Below the pieces are notes generated by a model. The model saw nothing but the letters and a program-made list of their open reading frames with translations. It had not been told where the DNA came from and made no database searches. A stretch of 64,000 bases of DNA, taken from the NCBI GenBank assembly GCA_017307505.1, contig JAFKEE010000040.1:1-64000 (forward strand), read 5' to 3'. Position numbers and translations under genes: made by a program. Of this stretch, positions 46,159 to 53,496 are shown piece after piece. Position 1 is the stretch's first letter. Each line of letters opens with the position of its first letter. This DNA is from Acidobacteriota bacterium. Lineage in GTDB: Bacteria; Acidobacteriota; Terriglobia; Bryobacterales; Bryobacteraceae.

Positions 46159-47904
46159 CTAATCCGCCGGCCGGATGTCGCGGATGGTGGCGCTCCAGGG
46201 GCTGTAGCCGCGCTTGGCGCTGAAGGCATCCGCCTCCACTGTGAGAGCCACATCCACCCGGGAACCCGGCTGAAGTTCGCCGATGCGGGCAGCGAAACGC
46301 CAGGCCTTTGCGAACAGCGACCGGTTTCCCTGGAAGATGCGGATGCGGAGATGGTCGCGATCTTTGCCGAAGACTTCGGGCATCTGGCGGATCTCGACGT
46401 TGCGGACCAGGAAAAGCGGGGCACGATTGCCCAGGCCGAAGGGGGCGAGATGCAGGATCTCGTCGACGGCCGTATCGTTCAATTCATCGATGGTGGCTTC
46501 GGCGTCAAGCAGCCGTTCCGGCGCGAGATCTTCGTCACTGAGAGTTTCGCGGGCGAAGGCATTGAAGCGCTGTTTCAGCTCCTCCACGCGCGCTTCCTCC
46601 AAGGTGACGCCCACGGCCTGGCGGTGTCCTCCAAAGCGGATGAAGACTTCGGCCATGCCATTCAGAGCGTCCAGTAAATGGAAGCCGGGGATGGAGCGGC
46701 CGGAGCCCTGCGCCAGTCCTGTATTCTCATCCCGGCCCAGCACGATGGCTGGGCGGTGGAAAAGCTCGACGACGCGATTGGCGACGATCCCCACAACCCC
46801 GCGATGCCAGTCGGGCGAGTAGAAGACGAGGCCGGCGCGGTCGGGGCCGGGCCCAGCTTCTCCACACTCCTCGAGAATCGCTTTGACGATCGCTTCCCCA
46901 GTGCGCTGGCGTTCAAGATTGAGCCCATCCAGGCGCGTGGCGATGGCGCGGGCGCGCTCCTCATCACTGGTGAGGAACATCTCCACTACTTCGCGCGCAT
47001 TGTCCATGCGGCCGGCGGCATTGATGCGGGGCGAGACGCGGAAGCCAACATCGGTGGCCGTCATGACGGAACCGGGCTCCACCCCACTCGCCTCCAGCAA
47101 CGCGCGCAGCCCCGGATTGCGGGTCTTCGAAAGCCCATCGAGACCGCGTTTGACGATGACGCGGTTTTCGCCGGTGAGCGGAACCACATCGGCGACCGTC
47201 GCAATGGCCACCATGACGAGGAATGAATCCGAGTAGCGGACGATACGATCGGGCGGCCAGTTCAGGCTTTCCATCAGCGCCTGAATCAGCTTGAGCGTGA
47301 CACCCGCGCCGCAGAGGTTCTTATTGGGATAGAGGCAGTCGGGCCGGTTTGGATTCAGGATAGCGGCCGCGGGTGGCAGCTCTTCCTCAGGCAGATGGTG
47401 ATCGGTAATGACGACATCGACGCCAGCGGCGACAGCGGCCTTGACGGCTTCGATCGCGCGGATGCCAGTGTCGACGCTGATAATGAGGTTGACTCCATCG
47501 CGGGCCGCCTGCTCGACGACCGGGACCTGCATGCCGTAGCCGTCCTTCAGACGATCGGGCACATGGTATTCGGGCGCATGCCCCATGAACTCGAGCATCT
47601 TGCTGAGGATCACGACACTCGATACGCCATCGACATCGTAGTCGCCGTAGACCAGGATCTTTTCCTTACGATCGACAGCGCGTCGGATGCGATCGACGGC
47701 CTGCTGCATGCCCGCCATCAAAAACGGATCCGTCAGATCAGTGAGCCTGGGATGCAGGAAGTGCTCGACATCCTGCTGCGTGCGGAAGCCGCGGGACCAC
47801 AGGACACGGGCCGCCGGCAATTGGAGCCCACACCGGGCGGCCAGCGCCGTTACTTCCTTCTCTGATGTGTCGGCGAGTGACCAGCGCGCCTGTGTTTGCA
47901 TCAT
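46159..47904 (-). CDS. recJ: single-stranded-DNA-specific exonuclease RecJ
   Basis: A 581-aa RecJ, a 5'-3' ssDNA exonuclease of recombination and mismatch/base-excision repair. DHH motifs are intact: VYGDYDVDGVSSV (about 92), ISVDTGI (about 145), and ITDHHLPEEELPPA (about 170). The DHHA1 motif GGHRQAVGVTLEE lies near 425, and the OB-fold domain forms the C-terminus. The length matches the family core. The start ATG at 47904 lies 3 bp past the stop of the upstream gene; a TTG overlapping that stop (47910) is an alternative. It is co-transcribed with the 162-aa gene. Confidence 0.92.
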   Translation of the reverse strand: MMQTQARWSLADTSEKEVTALAARCGLQLPAARVLWSRGFRTQQDVEHFLHPRLTDLTDPFLMAGMQQAVDRIRRAVDRKEKILVYGDYDVDGVSSVVILSKMLEFMGHAPEYHVPDRLKDGYGMQVPVVEQAARDGVNLIISVDTGIRAIEAVKAAVAAGVDVVITDHHLPEEELPPAAAILNPNRPDCLYPNKNLCGAGVTLKLIQALMESLNWPPDRIVRYSDSFLVMVAIATVADVVPLTGENRVIVKRGLDGLSKTRNPGLRALLEASGVEPGSVMTATDVGFRVSPRINAAGRMDNAREVVEMFLTSDEERARAIATRLDGLNLERQRTGEAIVKAILEECGEAGPGPDRAGLVFYSPDWHRGVVGIVANRVVELFHRPAIVLGRDENTGLAQGSGRSIPGFHLLDALNGMAEVFIRFGGHRQAVGVTLEEARVEELKQRFNAFARETLSDEDLAPERLLDAEATIDELNDTAVDEILHLAPFGLGNRAPLFLVRNVEIRQMPEVFGKDRDHLRIRIFQGNRSLFAKAWRFAARIGELQPGSRVDVALTVEADAFSAKRGYSPWSATIRDIRPAD

Positions 47905-47906
47905 TC

Positions 47907-48395
47907 TCAATTGTTCGAGTAAAAGCCGCCGTAGCCTCCGGCTTCCTCGGGTCCATCCGGGCCGGCATCCTCGAGCTGGTCAAGGATGTCGTGCCATTCT
48001 TCATACCACTCCGTCTGGAGCTCGAACAGGTAAATGCGCCCTTCGAAATCGAAGCTCAGCTCAATCGCACAGATGAAGCCTTCGTAGATGGAGAGTTCGC
48101 GAATGCGGCGTTCGAGCTCACGCTTGTCGTCGCGCGGCATCTCGGACTCTTCCAGCAGTTCGAGCGCTTCTTCCCGGTGATGAGAGCGGAATTCACGGGT
48201 GTGGAAATGAACGAGGCGAACACCCAATTGCAGCGCACATTCGAGAAACCGGTGGTAGTCGGGCAGCCGGCCTGTGTCCCAGTAGACAAAGCGCCCCTCG
48301 TCGGTGGCGCGGCTCATGGAACGGTATACGACAAAGTGTTCGGTCTCGAGATAGTGCTGGATCTCTTCGGTCAACGAATCGAGGTTTGGTCTCAC
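47907..48395 (-). CDS. conserved acidic protein of unknown function, upstream of recJ
   Basis: A 162-aa cytosolic protein, mixed alpha/beta at first (HFVVYRSMSRATDEGRFVYW) and then acidic and helical (EALELLEESEMPRDDKRELE, WYEEWHDILDQLED), ending in a Gly/Tyr-rich tail. I do not recognise a family. The next gene, recJ, begins within 3 bp and the aldehyde dehydrogenase gene ends 20 bp before this start. A role linked to either is open. Confidence 0.7.
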   Translation of the reverse strand: MRPNLDSLTEEIQHYLETEHFVVYRSMSRATDEGRFVYWDTGRLPDYHRFLECALQLGVRLVHFHTREFRSHHREEALELLEESEMPRDDKRELERRIRELSIYEGFICAIELSFDFEGRIYLFELQTEWYEEWHDILDQLEDAGPDGPEEAGGYGGFYSNN

Positions 48396-48415
48396 AGATG
48401 GGTTCTCCAGCGCGG

Positions 48416-50272
48416 TTAGCGCTCGGCCCTCACCAGGATCTCATCGGGCCCGGCCAGGTCTTTGGCCGATGGGGTGACGATCGTCTTGGGGCCGATGAAT
48501 ATCTTCTTCTTCTTCGCGATTGCTTCGCGAACGTCCGCTTCACAAACGAAGGGAACGATTTCAATCTTGGGCGTGGGGATCTGGGCCGGAGCCGGAGGAA
48601 CCGCGGGTGCGGCCGGGGCGGTCTCGGCGGGCTTGATGCTGCACCCACAGGAGGGCGCGGGGGCGGGCGCTACTGCGGCTGAAGCCTGCGATTGTTTTGC
48701 AGCCAGAAAACGATCGACGACGCCGGCAACGGCGCCGTGCAGCGGCGGTTTTGGAGCGGGAGGAGCCACCTGGGTTTGCGCGGGCAGAGCTGCCGCAACT
48801 GCAGCGGAAAGCGTCGCTCCGCTGATGTTCACGCCCTTCTGGGCAAGGTAACGCTCCACAGCCGCCACCAGTGCGGCCTTATCAATGTTGAGGCCAGAGG
48901 ATTCCTCCGGCGCGGGCTCGGGATCGCGGACGGCCCATGCGATGCGCTTGATGTTGATGAGATGCTGGGGTCCGACGTTATCGCTGGTGATGTTGCCGGC
49001 GATGGCTCCGCAGCCAAGCGTCATGGAAGGTTGCACATTCGTCGTGATGCCGACGGAGCCCTGCGGCGAAGCCGTATTCACAAGCACACGGAAAGCGGGC
49101 ATGCGCAGGCCGAAGCGGCGGACCTTGGCTTCGTCGCCGGCATGGATCACGCAGGTGTGTCCGAGTCCACCAAACTTGAGAATGGCTTCACAGGCATCCA
49201 GCCCGGCTTCGAAGGAATCGACAAAAAGCAGAGCAAGGACGGGCGAGAGCTTTTCAGCAGAGAGCGGATGATCACGTCCTACGCCTTGGATCTCAGCCAC
49301 CAGGATACTGGCATCGGCCGGGACGCTGATGCCTGCCAGTTGGGCGATGGTCTGAGGAGACTTGCCTACGCAGTCGGCCCGCACAGTGGTGCCGCTGCTG
49401 AAGAGGGTACGCTCCACGGCGGCGCGTTCCTGATCATTCAGGATGTATGCTTTTCGCGCTTTGAACTCGGCGAGCATCCGATCCCGCAACCCGCGTTCGG
49501 CCACGACAGTCTGCTCGCTGGAGCACACCGTGCCGAAGTCAAAACTCTTTCCACTGACGATGCGGGCGACAGCCTGGGCGAGGTTGGCAGAGGTATCCAG
49601 GAGGACAGGCACATTGCCGGGTCCGACACCGAAGGCAGGCTTGCCGGAAGAATACGCGGCGCGCACCATGCCAGCTCCACCCGTGGCGAGGATGACACCG
49701 GTCCTGGCATGCTTCATCAGGGCCTGTGTGCCTTCCAGTGTGGAATTAGTGGCGCATTGAATAATGTCCGGTGGAGCGCCGGCTTCGGCTGCGGCTTCGG
49801 CCAGCAGGGCGGCGGCGGCGCAGGTGCACTCCTTCGCACGAGGGTGCGGACTGAGCACGATGGCGTTGCCGGCTTTGAGGGCAATGATCGTTTTGAAGAA
49901 AACGGTGGAGGTGGGATTCGTGGTGGGGCAGATCGCGGCGACGACACCCTGGGGGACACCCACTTCGGTGATCTTCTGTTCAGGAATCTCCCTCAGTACG
50001 CCAACGGTCTTCATGCCGCGAATCGCGCGTAACAGAGTGTCGGAGCACAGCATGTTCTTCGCATACTTGTCCTCGACATTGCCCATGCCCGTCTCGCGTA
50101 CTGCGAGTTCGGCCAGACGGCGGGCGTGTGCGCGCCCTTTGGCGGCCACGGCTTCCACTACAGCGTCGATCTGTTCCTGAGTGAAGTTCCTATAGGTCTG
50201 CCAGGCGGCGTAAGCCTTATCAACTTTTTCCCGGACCTCCTGGACCGAGACCAGGTCCGCATCATGCAGCAT
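48416..50272 (-). CDS. BMC-associated CoA-acylating aldehyde dehydrogenase with multi-part C-terminal extension
   Basis: A 618-aa protein. Residues 1-450 are a PduP/EutE-type aldehyde dehydrogenase that would convert an aldehyde plus CoA and NAD+ to acyl-CoA. The nucleophile is C250 in [10 protein letters not shown], with GVGPGNVP upstream. The extension holds an amphipathic helix ([20 protein letters not shown], 461-480), a second one ([16 protein letters not shown], 511-526), a Pro/Ala linker with CGC, and a 45-residue end ([20 protein letters not shown]) like the TPSA(R/K)DL segment of EutT/EutQ-type proteins. The helices look like encapsulation peptides. GGGGG precedes the ATG at 50272; a GTG at 50287 is possible. 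It lies 79 bp downstream of the BMC-H shell gene. Confidence 0.85.
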   Translation of the reverse strand: MLHDADLVSVQEVREKVDKAYAAWQTYRNFTQEQIDAVVEAVAAKGRAHARRLAELAVRETGMGNVEDKYAKNMLCSDTLLRAIRGMKTVGVLREIPEQKITEVGVPQGVVAAICPTTNPTSTVFFKTIIALKAGNAIVLSPHPRAKECTCAAAALLAEAAAEAGAPPDIIQCATNSTLEGTQALMKHARTGVILATGGAGMVRAAYSSGKPAFGVGPGNVPVLLDTSANLAQAVARIVSGKSFDFGTVCSSEQTVVAERGLRDRMLAEFKARKAYILNDQERAAVERTLFSSGTTVRADCVGKSPQTIAQLAGISVPADASILVAEIQGVGRDHPLSAEKLSPVLALLFVDSFEAGLDACEAILKFGGLGHTCVIHAGDEAKVRRFGLRMPAFRVLVNTASPQGSVGITTNVQPSMTLGCGAIAGNITSDNVGPQHLINIKRIAWAVRDPEPAPEESSGLNIDKAALVAAVERYLAQKGVNISGATLSAAVAAALPAQTQVAPPAPKPPLHGAVAGVVDRFLAAKQSQASAAVAPAPAPSCGCSIKPAETAPAAPAVPPAPAQIPTPKIEIVPFVCEADVREAIAKKKKIFIGPKTIVTPSAKDLAGPDEILVRAER

Positions 50273-50351
50273 GCCATCCCCCCACACAACCAGTCATCCG
50301 TGCAGGAACACGCAGCTGAGCGGTTCCTGTCTATATAAGGAGGCGGCCGGC

Positions 50352-50642
50352 CTATCCGACCTTATCGTTCTTCTTCGGGACGGGCAGGATTTTCTCAGTC
50401 TCCTCGTGGGGGTTGGGAATGACGTGAACAGCGATGAGTTCGCCCACGCGGCGGGCGGCAGCGGCTCCGGCATCGGTGGCAGCCTTGACAGCGCCGACGT
50501 CGCCGCGCACGGTGACGCAAACATAAGCAGCGCCGACATATTCCTTGCCGGTGAGCTTGACGTTGGCGGTCTTTACCATCGCGTCGGCGGCTTCGATCGC
50601 GCCGATCAAACCTTTCGTTTCAATCATTCCAAGGGCTTCCAT
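50352..50642 (-). CDS. BMC-H bacterial microcompartment shell protein
   Basis: A 96-aa single-domain hexameric shell protein. It shows the classic opening [20 protein letters not shown], the strand [20 protein letters not shown], and the ending [20 protein letters not shown]. The central pore turn, usually K-I-G-S-G, here reads EYVGAAY, so the pore lining may differ in charge and size. GGGAGG lies 4 bp before the ATG. The open frame upstream adds no recognisable sequence. It is followed by the aldehyde dehydrogenase; no other shell proteins, pentamer genes, phosphotransacylase or signature lyase lie in this window. Confidence 0.93.
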   Translation of the reverse strand: MEALGMIETKGLIGAIEAADAMVKTANVKLTGKEYVGAAYVCVTVRGDVGAVKAATDAGAAAARRVGELIAVHVIPNPHEETEKILPVPKKNDKVG

Positions 50643-50819
50643 TGAACCTCCCGACGAGCACGGCTGAGTGAACGTTCCAGAAACTCCCACGGTATCACAA
50701 CCGGGGTGTGCGCGATACCGGTCGAGAGGCGGCGAAAGAGGACTGCTGGTACCCTCAAATGCGGCCTGCCACAACGCGTGAAAAATTGCAAGACCAATAA
50801 AATCAATAACATAGAGTGC

Positions 50820-50847
50820 TGGACGAGCAGGCTCCCTATGGTATAAT
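50820..50847 (+). promoter_or_regulatory. extended -10 promoter of the leader RNA/lysozyme-like gene
   Basis: TGGACG (50820-50825), 16-bp spacer, consensus TATAAT (50842-50847) preceded by TGG, forming an extended -10. The expected transcription start is about 50854, leaving a leader of about 298 nt before the ATG at 51152. Confidence 0.65.
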
Positions 50848-50864
50848 GGTCCTCATGTTTAGGA

Positions 50865-51098
50865 CACAAGGGAGCCGGAATCGGCACACCACTCCGCGGT
50901 AGCCCGTGAAGCTGCAACGCGCGGCGTCCTACCTCGATTCGAAGGACCCCGCCTGTTGCCTTCGGCCCGCGTGAGTCGTCCAGAACGCTCCGGACCAATC
51001 GGCCGGAGCAGACCCCCGGCGGAACAGCCGGAGCAATGACCTGGCCCGGAGGCCAGAGACAATTCGCCGGATTTGCGACCCGGCTCAACTTTATTGTG
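50865..51098 (+). ncRNA. structured 5' leader RNA, riboswitch-like, family not identified
   Basis: No protein is encoded here, yet paired elements are dense. A long-range closing stem joins CACAA (50865-50869) to TTGTG (51094-51098) and GAGCCGG (50872-50878) to CCGGCTC (51080-51086). Inside lie CCGCG/CGCGG with GTAGC/GCTGC (50894-50924), GTCCT/AGGAC (50926-50947), GCTCCGG/CCGGAGC (50987-51009), CCGGC/GCCGG (51016-51031) and CTGGCC-CGGA-GGCCAG (51041-51056). A further hairpin (51112-51132) abuts the Shine-Dalgarno at 51134-51139. The downstream gene is cell-wall-related, as is common for c-di-AMP (ydaO) riboswitches, but I cannot find that family's conserved core. Confidence 0.5.
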
Positions 51099-51151
51099 AA
51101 CGTAAGTCGTTCGGAACTGGTGACCAGAACCGGAAGGAGAGTTTGTTTTTG

Positions 51152-51646
51152 ATGACAAAGGCGCTATCTAGAGGCTTGGTGGTGATTGCGGGTCTTTTGG
51201 CCGGTCAGACGGCCGCGGATCCCGACCCCCGTCCAGCCGATATGGCCGTCAGCAAAACCGACCCACGTCTGACCCGAGTCAAGCAGTTCTTCCAGCAACG
51301 GGATTGCCCAGCCCAGGTGTATGCCGCTGATTTCATTACAGCCGCAGACCAGCACGACCTGGACTGGCGGCTGCTGCCGAGTTTATCCTTCATCGAATCG
51401 GGCGGCGGCAAAGTGGCGTACAACAACAACATGTTCGGCTGGGACAACTGCAAGTTGAAGTTCAGATCGACGAGGGAAGGGATCTACCGGGTGGCCTCCA
51501 AACTCGGCAAATCCCGGATGTACAGAAAGAAAAATGTGGATCAGGTTCTGAAACTGTACAATCCGCGGCGGGAATACACAATTGCGGTGAAAGCAGTGAT
51601 GAGCCAACTGGGCCCTGCCGAGTTGGCCTCGAACGGGGCCTTTTGA
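51152..51646 (+). CDS. small exported lysozyme/glucosaminidase-like protein
   Basis: A 164-aa protein with signal peptide (RGLVVIAGLLAGQTAA). The mature part resembles a lysozyme-like/transglycosylase fold: LLPSLSFIESGGGKVAYNNN with the potential catalytic Glu (FIESGG), then NMFGWDNCKLKF and LYNPRREYTIAVKAVM. It would act on peptidoglycan. AAGGAG (51134-51139) lies 12 bp before this ATG; a TTG at 51143 is an alternative. It is preceded by the structured leader and followed by a terminator hairpin. Confidence 0.78.
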   Translation: MTKALSRGLVVIAGLLAGQTAADPDPRPADMAVSKTDPRLTRVKQFFQQRDCPAQVYAADFITAADQHDLDWRLLPSLSFIESGGGKVAYNNNMFGWDNCKLKFRSTREGIYRVASKLGKSRMYRKKNVDQVLKLYNPRREYTIAVKAVMSQLGPAELASNGAF

Positions 51647-51651
51647 CGCAA

Positions 51652-51673
51652 AACGGGCCCTGCGGGGCCCGTT
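51652..51673 (+). terminator. hairpin terminator after the lysozyme-like gene
   Basis: AACGGGCCC (51652-51660) pairs perfectly with GGGCCCGTT (51665-51673) around a TGCG tetraloop, 5 nt after the stop. The following sequence (CTGC) lacks a T-run, so termination may depend on the stem strength. Confidence 0.6.
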
Positions 51674-51740
51674 CTGCAATCCATCATGAGTTATCGTGTC
51701 TGCTCGTTCTTAGGAAGGCCTCTCGGACGCGTGCGGACTG

Positions 51741-51887
51741 TTATTCCAACAGCCGGACGCCCATATAAAGGCCTCCGAACAACAACACGGAGACGACTCC
51801 GACCAACAACCATTTGAGATATCTCTCTCTTGGCGTGGTTTCCAAATCTGCATCGTGTTTCATCTGCTCGTCGAGGGACTCGAACAT
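51741..51887 (-). CDS. 48-aa single-helix membrane protein
   Basis: Found by direct translation. It starts MFESLDEQMKHDADLETTPR, with an acidic N-terminus, then ERYLKW and one membrane helix (LLVGVVSVLLFGGLYMGVRL), ending LE-stop. GGGAGG lies 8 bp upstream of the ATG. Small acidic-N-terminus/one-helix proteins of this kind are common in Acidobacteriota; no function is known. A promoter candidate lies about 60 bp upstream. Confidence 0.72.
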   Translation of the reverse strand: MFESLDEQMKHDADLETTPRERYLKWLLVGVVSVLLFGGLYMGVRLLE

Positions 51888-51946
51888 GGAAGCGACCTCC
51901 CGTCTACGGACTAAGGTACAAACCGTATCTGATGCCGAGCAGCCTC

Positions 51947-51977
51947 ATTCTAACGCCGAAACACTTCATTTCGTCAA
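51947..51977 (-). promoter_or_regulatory. promoter candidate for the 48-aa protein gene
   Basis: Minus strand TTGACG (51977-51972) and TAGAAT (51952-51947) with a 19-bp spacer, slightly long. It lies in a distinctly AT-rich stretch (51940-52020). Confidence 0.4.
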
Positions 51978-52082
51978 ACAAATATTACTCTTGTTTTCAA
52001 TCACTTACTAGATTTGAAAGAAGCGGCGTCCCGGACTTCGGCCTCTGAATTGCCTTTTGTACGCCGGCGCGCAGCTTTGAGG

Positions 52083-52138
52083 GTCCTTGCAACAGGCGTT
52101 TGTGGAAGTTGTCCACACCCTAAACAAGAGGCAAGGAC
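52083..52138. repeat. 56-nt nested inverted repeat between genes
   Basis: GTCCTTGC (52083-52090) pairs with GCAAGGAC (52131-52138). Nested inside, TGTGGA (52101-52106) pairs with TCCACA (52112-52117). It lies 33 bp downstream of the NtrC-type gene stop on the minus strand. It could be a processed 3' end, a terminator without T-run, or a small RNA. The rest of 51888-52171 holds no gene. Confidence 0.45.
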
Positions 52139-52171
52139 AGGGCAGATCCGCAGTCTGGCACGGAGCAACCG

Positions 52172-53488
52172 TTAGGCCAGCCCCATGCGCTCCAGTTTGC
52201 GGTAAAGTGTCTTCCGCTCAATCCCCAGGATTCTGGCGGCCCGGCTCTTGTTTCCGCCCGTGGCGGCGAGAACCTTGCGAATCTGTTCCATCTCCGTATC
52301 AGCCAGCGATTCGCCTGCCTGCTCCTTGGGGCTTGAGGTGCGAATGGCATCGTCGACGGCATCTTCCGTGATGCGGCCGCCGGGCGAGAGAATGACGAGG
52401 CGCTCCATCATGTGCTGCAACTGGCGAATATTGCCAGGCCAGGTGTAATCGGCCAGCGCCTTCATGCCACTTTCTGTAATCTTTGTCTCCAACGCATAGC
52501 GTTCGTTGTACCGCTTGAGGAACGCGCCCACCAGCAGCGGTACGTCTCCGTGCCGCTCACGCAGTGGCGGCACCCCGATCCGCACAACGTCGAGGCGGTA
52601 CCAGAGGTCCTCCCGGAATTTCCCGTCTTCCACCATCTTGCGCAGGTTGCGATTGGTCGCGGCGAGGATGCGCACATCCACTTTGCGCGGCCGGGACGAG
52701 CCGAGGGGCCGGATCTCTTTCTCCTGCAAAAATCGGAGCAATTTCAACTGAAAGTTGAGATCAATTTCGCCAATTTCATCAAGGAATACGGTGCCGCCGT
52801 TGGCTGCCTCGAAGACGCCGGTGCGGTCCCGGTCAGCGCCCGTATAGGCGCCTTTCATGGCTCCGAAGAGTTCGCTTTCCACCAGGGACGGCGCCAGCGA
52901 GGCACAGTCGACCGGCAGGAAAGGCATGGCCGAACGCCTTGAATTCGCATGCAAAAGATGGGCAATCAGTTCCTTGCCCGTGCCGGTCTCGCCCTCGATG
53001 AGCACCAGCGCGTCGGTCGGCGCCACCCTGGAGATGGTCTTGTAGATCTCGATGAGCTTGGCGGAACTGCCGATCATCTCGGTCGCCAGCGGCTCTTCCG
53101 GATCGATGTCCTCGTCCTCTTCCTCGTCGGCCGCGCCCTCGGCGCGTTTCACGATCGAGAGCAGGTCGTCCAGCTCAAAGGGCTTTGCGAGGTAATCGAA
53201 GGCTCCGCCCCGCGTCGCGGCCATCACGGTCTCCATGCTGCCGCGCGCCGACATGAGAATAACGGCACAACTGTCGTTGGCCAGCCGCGCCGCGCGCAGA
53301 ATGTCGATGCCCGTTCGTTCATCGATATAGATATCGGAGATGACGATCGGATAACTCGCGTGGTTCAGGCGCAGCAAGGCTTCTCGCGTGGAAGAAACTG
53401 CTTCCACGACGTAGCCTTCCAATTCGAGAAATGTGGAGATAGTCGATCGAACCGAGGGATCGTCTTCCACCAACAGCACCGGGGGCAT
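52172..53488 (-). CDS. sigma-54-dependent NtrC-type response regulator
   Basis: A 438-aa regulator. The receiver domain (1-120) has acidic residues VEDD (8-10) and phospho-acceptor D52 (VISDIYID). The AAA+ domain (about 140-370) has Walker A EGETGTGKELIA, a GAYTGA version of the sigma-54-contact GAFTGA loop, and Walker B GGTVFLDEIGE. The C-terminal Fis-type helix-turn-helix is at 410-435 (GGNKSRAARILGIERKTLYR). An acidic run (EEEDEDIDPEE) joins receiver and AAA+. It is co-transcribed with the CHASE2 histidine kinase upstream (8-bp gap), its probable partner. Target genes are unknown. Confidence 0.93.
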   Translation of the reverse strand: MPPVLLVEDDPSVRSTISTFLELEGYVVEAVSSTREALLRLNHASYPIVISDIYIDERTGIDILRAARLANDSCAVILMSARGSMETVMAATRGGAFDYLAKPFELDDLLSIVKRAEGAADEEEDEDIDPEEPLATEMIGSSAKLIEIYKTISRVAPTDALVLIEGETGTGKELIAHLLHANSRRSAMPFLPVDCASLAPSLVESELFGAMKGAYTGADRDRTGVFEAANGGTVFLDEIGEIDLNFQLKLLRFLQEKEIRPLGSSRPRKVDVRILAATNRNLRKMVEDGKFREDLWYRLDVVRIGVPPLRERHGDVPLLVGAFLKRYNERYALETKITESGMKALADYTWPGNIRQLQHMMERLVILSPGGRITEDAVDDAIRTSSPKEQAGESLADTEMEQIRKVLAATGGNKSRAARILGIERKTLYRKLERMGLA

Positions 53489-53496
53489 ACCAACTC

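Noticed and set aside
50865-51098. Assignment of the leader as a c-di-AMP (ydaO), cobalamin or c-di-GMP riboswitch, 6S RNA, tmRNA or RNase P RNA
   Set aside because: Conserved core sequences of those families could not be matched by eye, so only a structured leader is claimed.
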